8,241 bases of DNA from Clostridia bacterium. GTDB lineage: Bacteria > Bacillota_A > Clostridia > Oscillospirales > CAG-272. Both the position numbers and the translations under genes were made by a program. The notes below the pieces were generated by a model, which had not been told where the DNA came from, made no database searches, and was given only the letters and a program-made list of their open reading frames with translations. Below are positions 1 to 6,202 of the stretch, in pieces; positions within the stretch are counted from its first letter, which is position 1, and every line of letters starts with the position of its first letter. The DNA lies in the NCBI GenBank assembly GCA_017529175.1, contig JAFXNX010000054.1, forward strand, positions 1-8,241. The letters are read 5' to 3'.

Positions 1-688
1 ACTCTGCTATTTCGCCGACGTTCAAACTCCCCCGTCTCCGATCGTCGGTGACCTTTCCAGAATGCAGAACTGCGACCCCGACATAGGTCTTATGCAGAAT
101 ATCATGTATTCAAAAGGGCTCGTTTTCGCCGGAGCTGAGATCGACGTATCAATCAGAAAAGGATGGTTCTGGCACGAAGAGGAGGATCCGCATTCGCTCG
201 AAAAGCTGTTCGGCATATATCTGAACAGCGTAGGAGCCAACGCCTGCCTCAATCTCAACGTACCGCCGGACAGACGCGGACTTATCGACGACCGCGACGT
301 CTTGCGTCTCAAAGAACTCGGCGCGCATCTCAAAAAGGAGTTCGGCGCCGACTTTGCAAAAGGTTGCGATGTAAAACTTGTGCAAAAGCTCAGCGGCACT
401 CAGGCGGTCTTTGAGGTCGAGCTTCCCGAGCCTCATGTTATACGTTACGTGGAACTGCGTGAAAAGATCGAGGACGGTCAGAGGATCGAAAACTTCAAGC
501 TCGAGTTCTACGACGAAAAAGCAAAAGCGCTCCAGGAATACGTTGTATACAACGGCAACACGGTCGGCAACAGAAAGATATGCGCGATATGCCGCGACCT
601 TTGGGATGGTCTTGTATCGAAAAAGATACGTATCACCGTAAAGTCCGCAAGAGATTTCCCCGAGTTCAGATCGGTTAGCGTTTTTTGA
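1..688 (+). CDS. Alpha-L-fucosidase, GH29 family (3' part, left end cut off)
   Basis: Glycoside hydrolase that removes alpha-L-fucose from glycans. The reading frame is open from base 2 to a TGA at 686-688 and gives 228 visible residues; the N-terminal half of the catalytic barrel, where the nucleophile Asp of the family should sit, lies off the window. Visible family hallmarks are the DVSIRKGWFWHEEEDPHS stretch (encoded from about 143), then SLEKLFGIYLNSVG and LNLNVPPDRRGLI, which close the GH29 catalytic domain. After about base 370 comes a beta-rich tail (RYVELREKIEDGQRIENF, YNGNTVGNRK, KKIRITVKSARDFP) that fits the C-terminal beta-sandwich of GH29 enzymes. The upstream pattern FADVQTPPSPIVGDLS and MYSKGL fits a bacterial GH29 subtype whose natural substrate cannot be set from this piece. 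A signal peptide cannot be judged because the start is missing. A hairpin terminator follows, so this is the last gene of its unit. The family call is firm; the substrate (mucin or milk-type glycan) is inference. Confidence 0.9.
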   Translation, partial: LCYFADVQTPPSPIVGDLSRMQNCDPDIGLMQNIMYSKGLVFAGAEIDVSIRKGWFWHEEEDPHSLEKLFGIYLNSVGANACLNLNVPPDRRGLIDDRDVLRLKELGAHLKKEFGADFAKGCDVKLVQKLSGTQAVFEVELPEPHVIRYVELREKIEDGQRIENFKLEFYDEKAKALQEYVVYNGNTVGNRKICAICRDLWDGLVSKKIRITVKSARDFPEFRSVSVF

Positions 689-706
689 TCAAATCACATA
701 CGAAAG

Positions 707-741
707 ATCCGCGAAGGTTCCTTCGCGGATTTTGTCGTTTT
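707..741 (+). terminator. Rho-independent terminator after the fucosidase gene
   Basis: An 11-bp perfect inverted repeat (ATCCGCGAAGG at 707-717, CCTTCGCGGAT at 720-730) is followed by the T-rich run TTTGTCGTTTT. It starts 19 nt after the fucosidase stop codon. In RNA the innermost base pairs probably open to give a four-base GUUC loop. The T-rich run overlaps the -35 region proposed for the cotJ operon. Confidence 0.85.
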
Positions 742-760
742 ATGCAGGCGGGCATATACT
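732..760 (+). promoter_or_regulatory. Candidate promoter of the cotJ operon (sigma-A and/or sigma-E reading)
   Basis: Two readings share the same -10 bases. As a sigma-A promoter: TTGTCG (732-737, 4 of 6 matches), a 17-nt spacer, and TATACT (755-760, 5 of 6). As a mother-cell sigma-E promoter: the -10 element CATATACT (753-760) matches 7 of 8 positions of the Bacillus CATACANT consensus, while the -35 side is weak (GTCGTTTT at 734-741, spacing shorter than usual). cotJ is known to be sigma-E dependent in Bacillus subtilis, which favours the second reading biologically. Transcription would begin near 767. Confidence 0.45.
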
Positions 761-763
761 GTA

Positions 764-781
764 ATTGAGATCATTCTCAAT
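764..781 (+). promoter_or_regulatory. Perfect 7-bp inverted repeat at the cotJ transcript start
   Basis: ATTGAGA (764-770) and TCTCAAT (775-781) are exact reverse complements separated by TCAT. The repeat sits directly downstream of the proposed -10 element, so it would cover the start site as an operator or form a small hairpin at the very 5' end of the mRNA. It is 33 nt before the cotJA start and no T-run follows, so it is not a terminator. The half-sites vaguely recall Fur-type boxes, but the even symmetry differs. Confidence 0.45.
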
Positions 782-813
782 ATCAAGATCTCGGAGGTCA
801 ACACAAAAGGATA

Positions 814-1104
814 ATGAAACAAATGAATCAATACAGCACGCCGAGAGAACGAATAGACCGCGATTTCAGGTCGCGAATCGACTCCGGCGCCTTTATCAGT
901 TCCGCTCTTATGACAAACGTCGCAAAAAGAGACGACGCGTGGGTTGAGAGCGACGCGCCGATGGCAATGATATACTCGCCGGAGGCGGCGTTTTCCGATA
1001 TTTATGAAGAAGAGGAAGCGCTCTCCAAAGGAACGCTGTTCTCAGATCTTTGCTTTCCGTTCGAGCGTTCTTCATGCAGAGGAAACGGAGGTATGGGAAG
1101 ATGA
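814..1104 (+). CDS. cotJA: Spore coat-associated protein CotJA
   Basis: Small spore coat protein, 96 residues, first gene of the cotJ operon; in Bacillus, CotJA is needed for normal assembly of CotJC into the coat. The family signature is in the second half: MAMIYSPEAAFSDIYEEEEALSKG, where a Pro-containing segment is followed by an acidic helix, then GTLF and a Leu..PF segment (about residues 50-82). The N-terminal 45 residues are polar and not recognisable. The start at 814 is the most upstream ATG in frame. GGAGGT at 793-798 is a little far from it (15 nt), and AAAGG at 806-810 would suit the in-frame ATG at 823, so two fewer or three more N-terminal residues cannot be excluded. The C-terminal codons overlap the ribosome binding site of cotJB, and the TGA overlaps the cotJB ATG (ATGA). 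There is no signal peptide or membrane segment, as expected for a protein made in the mother cell and deposited on the forespore. Confidence 0.87.
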   Translation: MKQMNQYSTPRERIDRDFRSRIDSGAFISSALMTNVAKRDDAWVESDAPMAMIYSPEAAFSDIYEEEEALSKGTLFSDLCFPFERSSCRGNGGMGR

Positions 1105-1373
1105 TGAAGCCGTGCAGATGCAAACTTATGAAAACGATACAGTCGCTCGCATTCTCCGTACACGAAACCGTTCTGTATCTCGACGGACATCCGTATGACC
1201 GCCGCGCTCTCGCTTATTACAACGAGCAGAACAAACTGCTCTCCGACGCCGTAGCCTCTTACGAAGAGACGTACGGACCGATAAGCGCAAACGGAGCCAC
1301 GGACATGACAAAATGGACGTGGATCTCCGGTCCGTGGCCGTGGAAATACGAAGCGAACGTTTGCGAGAATTAG
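1101..1373 (+). CDS. cotJB: Spore coat protein CotJB
   Basis: Small spore coat protein of 90 residues. The core ETVLYLDGHPYDRRALAYY (a helix, then a D-HP-D turn and a second helix), the helix ending in YEETYGPIS and the C-terminal Trp/Pro segment WISGPWPWKYE are the CotJB family pattern. The start was placed at 1101 because GGAGG at 1087-1091 lies 9 nt before it and the ATG overlaps the cotJA stop by 4 nt, indicating translational coupling. An upstream in-frame ATG at 1050 would add 17 residues that overlap cotJA and lack a ribosome binding site. The N-terminus has two cysteines close together (PCRCK) and the C-terminus one more (NVCEN), which could take part in coat cross-linking (inference). 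The gene is followed after 10 nt by cotJC; its TAG stop overlaps the cotJC ribosome binding site. Confidence 0.9.
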   Translation: MMKPCRCKLMKTIQSLAFSVHETVLYLDGHPYDRRALAYYNEQNKLLSDAVASYEETYGPISANGATDMTKWTWISGPWPWKYEANVCEN

Positions 1374-1383
1374 GAGAAAAGAT

Positions 1384-2016
1384 ATGTGGTTATACGATAA
1401 AAAATTACAGTACCCGGTAAAGATCAAAAATCCGAATCCGAAATACGCGCAAATAATCATATCCCAGCTCGGAGGTCCGGACGGAGAGCTAGCGGCGTCA
1501 ACAAGATATTTGAGTCAGCGATACTCTATGCCGTACGACGAGGTCGTAGGTATCCTTACCGATATCGGAACGGAAGAGCTCGCGCACGTCGAAATGATAT
1601 GCGCGATCATAAGTCAGCTGACGAGAAATCTTTCGATGGAAGAGATCAAGCGAACGGGATTCGACACCTACTTCGTCGATCACACTGCAGGAGTGTATCC
1701 GGTTTCAGCGGCGGGAGTTCCCTTCGACGCTAAATATATCGGCGTAAAAGGCGACGTAATAGCGGACATCACGGAGGACCTTGCGGCGGAACAAAAAGCG
1801 AGAGTGACTTACGACAACATTTTAAGACTTGTCGACGATCCGGACATATGCGACCCGATCAAATTTCTGCGTCAGAGAGAGCTGACCCACTTCCAGCGTT
1901 TCGGGGACGCTCTGAGTATTGCGCAAAGGAATATGAATTCAAAGAACTTTTACGGATATAATCCGGCGTTTGACAATAAACAAAATCCAACGCCGCGAAA
2001 CACAAATATGAGGTAG
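1384..2016 (+). CDS. cotJC: Spore coat protein CotJC, manganese-catalase family
   Basis: Ferritin-like four-helix-bundle protein of the manganese catalase family, 210 residues, found in the spore coat. The start has AGGAG (1372-1376) 7 nt upstream. Ligand residues expected for a di-manganese centre are all present with the right spacing: E35 (in GPDGELAAS), E65 and H68 (in GTEELAHVE), E136 (in LAAEQKAR), and E166 with H169 (in RELTHFQRFGDAL). The E136 to H169 distance of 33 residues equals that between E148 and H181 in the Lactobacillus plantarum enzyme. Real catalase activity is therefore plausible, giving peroxide protection or oxidative cross-linking of the coat (inference). The last 25 residues are Asn/Pro-rich and look disordered. 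It is the last gene of the operon and is followed 11 nt later by a strong hairpin terminator. It probably depends on CotJA and CotJB for assembly, as in Bacillus. Confidence 0.95.
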   Translation: MWLYDKKLQYPVKIKNPNPKYAQIIISQLGGPDGELAASTRYLSQRYSMPYDEVVGILTDIGTEELAHVEMICAIISQLTRNLSMEEIKRTGFDTYFVDHTAGVYPVSAAGVPFDAKYIGVKGDVIADITEDLAAEQKARVTYDNILRLVDDPDICDPIKFLRQRELTHFQRFGDALSIAQRNMNSKNFYGYNPAFDNKQNPTPRNTNMR

Positions 2017-2027
2017 ATAAAAGTGGC

Positions 2028-2060
2028 ACAGGCGGGCATCAGCCCGCCTGTATTTTATCT
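2028..2060. terminator. Hairpin terminator between convergent genes, likely bidirectional
   Basis: ACAGGCGGGC (2028-2037) and GCCCGCCTGT (2042-2051) form a perfect 10-bp GC-rich stem with an ATCA loop. On the plus strand it is followed by the T-rich ATTTTATCTT and ends the cotJ operon. On the minus strand the stem is followed by GCCACTTTTATC, a weaker T-run after four intervening bases, so it could also stop transcription coming from the pseudouridine synthase gene that ends at 2093. The 76 nt between the two stop codons hold nothing else recognisable. Confidence 0.88.
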
Positions 2061-2092
2061 TAGTAATCTTTTGAATACTATGAATCAGCGTT

Positions 2093-2992
2093 TTATAAAC
2101 CTAATTCAGATACAGCGTACTCAATATCGTCAGAGAGCTTTGCGTGAAGCGTCATGATCCCGCCGTCCGCCGGATGCGGAAAAGTAAGGGCGGATGCGTG
2201 AAGGGCCTGTCTGTTGATAAGCTCTGACGGCGATCCGTACATTGTATCTCCGAGTATCGGACAGCCGATGTTCGCAAAGTGTACGCGCAGCTGGTGCGTT
2301 CTTCCGGTCACCGGAAACGCTTCGACGAGGGAGTGAGTCTTTGTTCGAGATAAAACTCTGTACTCGGTTATCGCGAGTTTCGCGCCGTCGTCGCCCTCGT
2401 TACAGACACGCCGTTTCACAATGCTGTCGCCCTCGCGGCACATATAAGCGGATATTACGCCGCAGTCTTCCTCCGGCGCGCCGCAAAGAATCGCCGTGTA
2501 AGATTTTTTAATTTCCTTCCGCATCATCGAGCGGTACAGTTTTCCCGCCGAGATCTTATCGTTCGCGGTAAGTATCAGCCCGCTCGTGTCACGGTCAAGT
2601 CTGTTCACCGGGCGAAAGACGTAAGGACGGGCGCGGTATCTGTACGCAAGAGCGTTTGCAACGGTATCGTCTTTATGTCCGAGCGACGGATGCGACGGCA
2701 TAAAAGGCGCTTTATTGACGACGGTTATATACTCGTCTTCAAAGACTACGTCAAGCGGGATATCGACGGGGACCGTATACTTGTTTTCATCCTCGGGCGT
2801 ATCCTCAACGCAAAGAGTCAGAACGTCGCCCCGACGTAAGACGCACCGTACAGTGACGATCTCTCCGTTAAGAAGTATGCCGCCGTCTCTGTATTTAACT
2901 TTTTTGACGGAAGCGGAGGAAAAGCCGAGCGCTTTGTAAAGATAATCTTTGAGAAGCGTTCCGTCATAATTTTCGTCAATAATGATCCTCAT
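2093..2992 (-). CDS. RluA-family RNA pseudouridine synthase (second of a tandem pair)
   Basis: Isomerises specific uridines in structured RNA (rRNA or tRNA) to pseudouridine in the cytoplasm. It has 299 residues, normal for the family. An S4-like RNA-binding region occupies about residues 12-62 (ending LRRGDVLTL). The catalytic domain starts near 84 (VFEDEYITVVNK). The family motif RLDRDTSGL is at 131-139 with catalytic Asp133; GRTHQLRVHFA (230-240) and ILGDTMYG (246-253) follow. The start ATG (2992-2990) has GGAG 5 nt upstream and overlaps the stop of the preceding gene by 4 nt (ATGA), so the two are translationally coupled. It is the distal gene of the upp unit and ends shortly before the shared hairpin. 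The target uridine cannot be assigned: many Firmicutes carry several RluA/RluD-like paralogues, so no symbol is given. Confidence 0.92.
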   Translation of the reverse strand: MRIIIDENYDGTLLKDYLYKALGFSSASVKKVKYRDGGILLNGEIVTVRCVLRRGDVLTLCVEDTPEDENKYTVPVDIPLDVVFEDEYITVVNKAPFMPSHPSLGHKDDTVANALAYRYRARPYVFRPVNRLDRDTSGLILTANDKISAGKLYRSMMRKEIKKSYTAILCGAPEEDCGVISAYMCREGDSIVKRRVCNEGDDGAKLAITEYRVLSRTKTHSLVEAFPVTGRTHQLRVHFANIGCPILGDTMYGSPSELINRQALHASALTFPHPADGGIMTLHAKLSDDIEYAVSELGL

Positions 2993-3984
2993 TTGTACTC
3001 CGGAAAAAACTCAAGGAACCGTATTTTATCATTCTTTGCCGAATAGCTTTCGCCGTCAAGGTAATCAAGCTCACCTGACGCTACGCTAAAAGAAAGCGAG
3101 TACGACCACAACGCCTGATAAGAGTAACCGAGCCTTCTGTCTTCTTTGTTTTCCGCATATTTCCCTTCTCCGAGAAGCGGATGACCGATATACGCCATGT
3201 GCGCTCTTATCTGATGAGTCCGTCCCGTATGAAGAGTTATTTCAAGAAGAGTCAGATCGTGCTCTTTGTTATAAGATAAAACGCGGTATTCCGTAACGAT
3301 CTCTTTTGACCCGCGCACGGCGGTGGCGTCGACTTTTACGGTCTTTGTTTTCGTATTTTTGAAAAGATATGCGTGAAGTATGTCACTGCACTTATCGAAC
3401 TTTCCGTGTACGGCGGCAAGGTATCTCTTTTTGACCGCCCCGCGCTTTATCATATCATTCATACAGCGAAGAGACGGCGCGTTTTTTGAAGCAATAACGA
3501 GCCCGCCGGTATTTCTGTCTATCCTGTTGCAAAGAGAGGGAGCAAAAGAATTCTCCGCCGTCGGATCCCACTCCCCTTTTTGATAAAGGTACGCCTTTAT
3601 CATAAACAAGAGCGTTTCGCGTTCCGACGCGTCCGCGAGGCGAGAGTCACCCTCGTCTCCGGTATGGGAAAGAACTCCCGGCATTTTATTGACGAGCATG
3701 ATATTGTCATCTTCGTACACTATGTCAAGGTCGGCTTTAACTCTGGAATACTCATCTCCCGAATCCTTTGTCTTTTTTTCAAAGAATTCATCGGGAATAT
3801 ACATTTGCACGGTGTCGCCCGTCTGAAGGATCTGACGTTCTGCGCACTTCTTTCCGTTGACCTTTATCCGCTTTTTGCGGATAAACTTATACATAAGGGA
3901 AAGGGGCAGCCCCCAAACCGTTTTAGAAACGAACTTGTCGAGTCGCTGCCCGCTATCATTTTGATTTATCAGAAATTCCCGCAT
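2989..3984 (-). CDS. RluA-family RNA pseudouridine synthase with S4 domain (first of a tandem pair)
   Basis: Cytoplasmic RNA uridine isomerase of 331 residues. An S4 RNA-binding domain spans about residues 13-65 (GQRLDKFV, KKRIKVNGKK, LQTGDTVQMYIP). The catalytic domain begins near 89 (VYEDDNIMLVNKMPGVLSH). The active-site motif is NRIDRNTGGLVIA (153-165) with catalytic Asp156; Ile and Gly replace the more usual Leu and Ser of RLDxxTSG, which marks a different RluA subgroup from its downstream neighbour. HTGRTHQIRAHMAYIG (252-267) and LLGEGKY (270-276) complete the pattern. The start at 3984 is the ATG in TAATG, overlapping the upp stop by one base. No good Shine-Dalgarno precedes it, so translation probably depends on coupling to upp. 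Reading further upstream in frame would add 52 basic residues antisense-like in composition and inside upp, so that extension was rejected. The RNA target is unknown. Confidence 0.92.
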   Translation of the reverse strand: MREFLINQNDSGQRLDKFVSKTVWGLPLSLMYKFIRKKRIKVNGKKCAERQILQTGDTVQMYIPDEFFEKKTKDSGDEYSRVKADLDIVYEDDNIMLVNKMPGVLSHTGDEGDSRLADASERETLLFMIKAYLYQKGEWDPTAENSFAPSLCNRIDRNTGGLVIASKNAPSLRCMNDMIKRGAVKKRYLAAVHGKFDKCSDILHAYLFKNTKTKTVKVDATAVRGSKEIVTEYRVLSYNKEHDLTLLEITLHTGRTHQIRAHMAYIGHPLLGEGKYAENKEDRRLGYSYQALWSYSLSFSVASGELDYLDGESYSAKNDKIRFLEFFPEYK

Positions 3985-4613
3985 TACTTTGTGCCGAACA
4001 GTCTGTCGCCGGCGTCGCCGAGACCCGGAACGATATACGCGTGCTCGTTCAGTCTCTCGTCCATAGCGGCGATATAGATATCGACGTCGGGATGATCCTC
4101 CTGGATCTTCTTCGCACCCTCGGGCGCTCCTACAAGACACATAAGTCTTATATTCGTAACTCCTCTTTTCTTCAGCAGCGTGATCGCGTCGGAAGCGCTT
4201 CCGCCCGTTGCAAGCATCGGATCGACGACGATAACGAGTCGCTCTTCTATATCCTGAGGAAGCTTGCAGTAGTACTCTACGGGAAGATGCGTCTTCGGGT
4301 CTCTGTAAAGACCGATATGTCCGACTTTTGCGACGGGAACGAGACTGAGAAGTCCGTCAACCATTCCGAGTCCCGCTCTGAGGATCGGTACGATCGCCAT
4401 TTTTTTACCGGATATCATTTTTGCAGTCATGTGAGCGACGGGAGTATCTATCTCTACGTCTTCAAGAGGTATATCGCGAGTCAGTTCGTAACCCATCAGC
4501 ATAGATATTTCGTCAAGAAGCTGTCTGAAGTCTTTTGAACCTGTCTCTGTCTTTCTCATGATAGACAGTTTGTGCGTGATCATCGGATGGTTGATAACGT
4601 GAAGAATTCCCAT
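3984..4613 (-). CDS. upp: Uracil phosphoribosyltransferase
   Basis: Makes UMP from uracil and PRPP in pyrimidine salvage; cytoplasmic. With the start at 4613 the protein is 209 residues, the standard family length. Visible motifs are the early [16 protein letters not shown], the segment [11 protein letters not shown] (78-87), the PRPP-binding loop [11 protein letters not shown] (129-139), and the uracil-binding C-terminal [17 protein letters not shown] (193-209). The ATG at 4613-4611 is preceded by AAAGGA about 8 nt upstream; an in-frame TTG at 4640 would add nine residues absent from the family and was rejected. It is the first gene of a three-gene minus-strand unit; the next gene starts inside its stop codon. 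A sigma-A promoter and a leader hairpin lie upstream, so expression may be adjusted in the roughly 90-nt leader. Confidence 0.97.
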   Translation of the reverse strand: MGILHVINHPMITHKLSIMRKTETGSKDFRQLLDEISMLMGYELTRDIPLEDVEIDTPVAHMTAKMISGKKMAIVPILRAGLGMVDGLLSLVPVAKVGHIGLYRDPKTHLPVEYYCKLPQDIEERLVIVVDPMLATGGSASDAITLLKKRGVTNIRLMCLVGAPEGAKKIQEDHPDVDIYIAAMDERLNEHAYIVPGLGDAGDRLFGTK

Positions 4614-4638
4614 AATATTTTCCTTTCCCGCGTCGGGC

Positions 4639-4673
4639 AAAAAAATAGCTGACCTAATAAAAATTATCGGTCA
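4639..4673 (-). promoter_or_regulatory. Hairpin with U-run in the upp leader, possible attenuator
   Basis: Read on the minus strand, TGACC (4673-4669) pairs with GGTCA (4654-4650) and, inside it, TAAT (4666-4663) pairs with ATTA (4658-4655) around a TTTT loop, with a two-base GA bulge on one side. Seven T residues (4645-4639) follow after GCTA. It lies between the upp promoter and the upp ribosome binding site, where it could stop some transcripts. The stem is AU-rich and the gap before the U-run weakens it as a terminator. It does not match the PyrR-binding loop consensus. Confidence 0.35.
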
Positions 4674-4709
4674 ACCGCCCTCCGTTCATCTTAATTTATT
4701 TCGTCAATT

Positions 4710-4738
4710 ATTTTACCACAACGTATTGACGATTTCAA
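4710..4738 (-). promoter_or_regulatory. Sigma-A promoter of the upp-pseudouridine synthase unit
   Basis: On the minus strand, TTGAAA (4738-4733, 4 of 6 consensus) is followed by a 17-nt spacer and TAAAAT (4715-4710, 5 of 6). The bases TGG before the -10 form an extended -10 (TGnTAAAAT). Transcription should start near 4703, giving a leader of about 90 nt before upp. The rest of the 249-nt gap between upp and mtaB is AT-rich and holds the opposite promoter, plus small AT inverted repeats around 4762-4800 to which no role can be given. Confidence 0.8.
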
Positions 4739-4804
4739 GACCTTTCTCCCCAAAATTTAATAATATTTGCAAGGGAAATATATAAATATTGATCAAATTA
4801 ACGC

Positions 4805-4833
4805 TTTACTTAATCGTTCCGATATGATAAAAT
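4805..4833 (+). promoter_or_regulatory. Candidate sigma-A promoter of mtaB
   Basis: TTTACT (4805-4810, 4 of 6 to TTGACA), a 17-nt spacer and TAAAAT (4828-4833, 5 of 6 to TATAAT). It would start transcription near 4840, about 20 nt before the mtaB start, and is divergent from the upp promoter some 70 bases away. The run of overlapping A/T-rich hexamers here (TATGAT at 4823 is another -10 option) makes the exact placement uncertain. Confidence 0.55.
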
Positions 4834-4862
4834 AATCTGCGTAATAACGAAGGAGATCGAAC

Positions 4863-6164
4863 ATGGAACCGAAAGTTTCCTTTTACACTCTGGGCTGCAG
4901 GGCCAATCAGTACGAATCGGACGCTATGGCGGAAGAGTTTGAGCGTCTCGGATTTGAGGTCCTGCCGTTCGGACAGCGCGTGTCGGTATGCGTTATCAAC
5001 ACCTGTTCCGTAACGGCGGAAAGCGACAGAAAGAGCCGTCAGATGATCCGACGGGCTCTGAATTCCGCTTTTGCAGATCATATTATAGTTACCGGTTGTT
5101 CTGCGCAGATATTCAAGGAAGAAACAGAATCTATATCCGACAGAATAATAGTTGCCGGAAACTCGGAAAAACGCGATATTCCGCGCTTTGCAAAGAGTCT
5201 TATCCTCGGCGAGATGGCAAGCATCGGCGTTTCGGATATATTCGACGCCGAATATGACGGACTTACCATATCTCACGCAAGACGCGCAAGGGCATATGTA
5301 AAGATCGAGGACGGATGCGAGAATAAATGCGCTTACTGCATCATCCCGAAGGGGCGCGGCAGGGTCCGATCAAAGAGCGAAGACGACGCGCTGCGCGAGA
5401 TAGAAACGATATCTAAAAACTGTCCCGAGATAATTCTCACGGGGATCGAGACAGCCTCTTACGGAAAGGACCGCAGGGAGCGCGACGCGCTTCAAAAGCT
5501 GCTGTTGAAAGCCGATAAGATCGAAGGAGTGACCCGTCTTACTCTCGGGTCTCTTGACCCGAACGTACTGACCGACTCATTTCTTGACACAGTATCGTCT
5601 CTTCCCTCTTTTCTGCCTCACCTTCACATTTCAATCCAAAGCGGATCGTCGTCTGTATTGCACAGGATGAGAAGAAAATACAACGCCGAAGCAGCTTTTG
5701 AGAGACTTGAGAAAACGAAAACGCGCATACCCGGTATAATGCTCAGCGCCGATATGATCGTGGGATTCCCGCAAGAGACGGAAGAAGAGTTCCTTGAGAC
5801 AGTCGAGTTTATAAAAAAAGTCCGGTTTATGCACCTTCATATTTTCCCGTATTCGAAACGCTCGGGAACGGAAGCTGCTTCAATGAGCGGTCAGGTCTCG
5901 CAGGAAGTTAAATTCCGCCGCGCATCGGAACTTTCAAGTATACAGTCGGATATAAAACGGCAGATACTTGAAGAATATATCGAAAACTATAAAGACGGCG
6001 ACGACGGCACGCTTTTCGAACAGTATAAGAACGGCGTCAATATCGGACATTCCCGTCATTACGTTGAGATCAGGGTGCCGTCAGAGCGCGACTTCACGAA
6101 CAAAACGCTTCCCGTGAAACTCGTTTCGACAAACGGAGAATACTGTGCAGGACTGCCTCTCTGA
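4863..6164 (+). CDS. mtaB: tRNA (N6-L-threonylcarbamoyladenosine37-C2)-methylthiotransferase MtaB
   Basis: Radical-SAM enzyme that adds a methylthio group to t6A at position 37 of ANN-decoding tRNAs, giving ms2t6A. It has 433 residues. The N-terminal UPF0004 domain carries the auxiliary [4Fe-4S] cysteines C12 (TLGCRANQYES), C48 (NTCSVT) and C79 (TGCSAQ). The radical-SAM cluster motif is C152-x3-C156-x2-C159 in EDGCENKCAYCIIP. LTLGSLDPN, HISIQSGSSSVLHRMRRKY and DMIVGFPQETEEEF follow, and the last 60 residues form a short TRAM-like RNA-binding end. The TLGCRANQYES start and the TGIETASYGKD segment favour MtaB (YqeV type) over MiaB or RimO. The ATG has AGGAG (4851-4855) 7 nt upstream. It is a single-gene unit divergent from upp. 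No convincing terminator was seen in the 96 nt before nagA, so read-through into the nag genes is possible. Confidence 0.93.
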   Translation: MEPKVSFYTLGCRANQYESDAMAEEFERLGFEVLPFGQRVSVCVINTCSVTAESDRKSRQMIRRALNSAFADHIIVTGCSAQIFKEETESISDRIIVAGNSEKRDIPRFAKSLILGEMASIGVSDIFDAEYDGLTISHARRARAYVKIEDGCENKCAYCIIPKGRGRVRSKSEDDALREIETISKNCPEIILTGIETASYGKDRRERDALQKLLLKADKIEGVTRLTLGSLDPNVLTDSFLDTVSSLPSFLPHLHISIQSGSSSVLHRMRRKYNAEAAFERLEKTKTRIPGIMLSADMIVGFPQETEEEFLETVEFIKKVRFMHLHIFPYSKRSGTEAASMSGQVSQEVKFRRASELSSIQSDIKRQILEEYIENYKDGDDGTLFEQYKNGVNIGHSRHYVEIRVPSERDFTNKTLPVKLVSTNGEYCAGLPL

Positions 6165-6202
6165 CGCATATATAAATATAATGAAAAGTTGCATTTTATC
6201 TA

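Noticed and set aside
1050..1100. Longer CotJB starting at 1050 or 1074.
   Set aside because: It lacks a ribosome binding site and overlaps cotJA by up to 55 nt, whereas the ATG at 1101 has GGAGG at ideal spacing and an ATGA overlap.
745..2039. The 11-base string CAGGCGGGCAT occurs at 745-755 and again at 2029-2039, flanking the cotJ operon as if it were a direct repeat.
   Set aside because: Several exact 11-mers are expected to recur by chance in 8 kb, and the second copy is explained as one arm of the terminator stem. No other sign of a mobile unit is present.
3985..4140. N-terminal extension of the first pseudouridine synthase by 52 residues into upp.
   Set aside because: The added stretch is Arg-rich, low in complexity, lies wholly within upp in another frame and has no counterpart in the RluA family; the ATG at 3984 directly begins the S4 domain.
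4614..4640. TTG start at 4640 for Upp.
   Set aside because: It adds nine residues not found in the family, whereas the ATG at 4613 has AAAGGA upstream and gives the standard 209 residues.
4641..4862. A small RNA, riboswitch or tRNA in the upp/mtaB gap.
   Set aside because: Apart from two promoters and the upp leader hairpin, the region is AT-rich with only short AT inverted repeats; no conserved RNA motif or cloverleaf could be drawn.
6181..6199. ATGAAAAGTTGCATTTTAT upstream of nagA looks like a CcpA cre site.
   Set aside because: The required central CG and the matching right half are missing; it is only a weak A/T quasi-palindrome.
6165..6202. A terminator for mtaB before the nag promoter.
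   Set aside because: Only a 4-bp AATG/CATT pairing and AT-rich sequence were found; there is no stable stem followed by a T-run.
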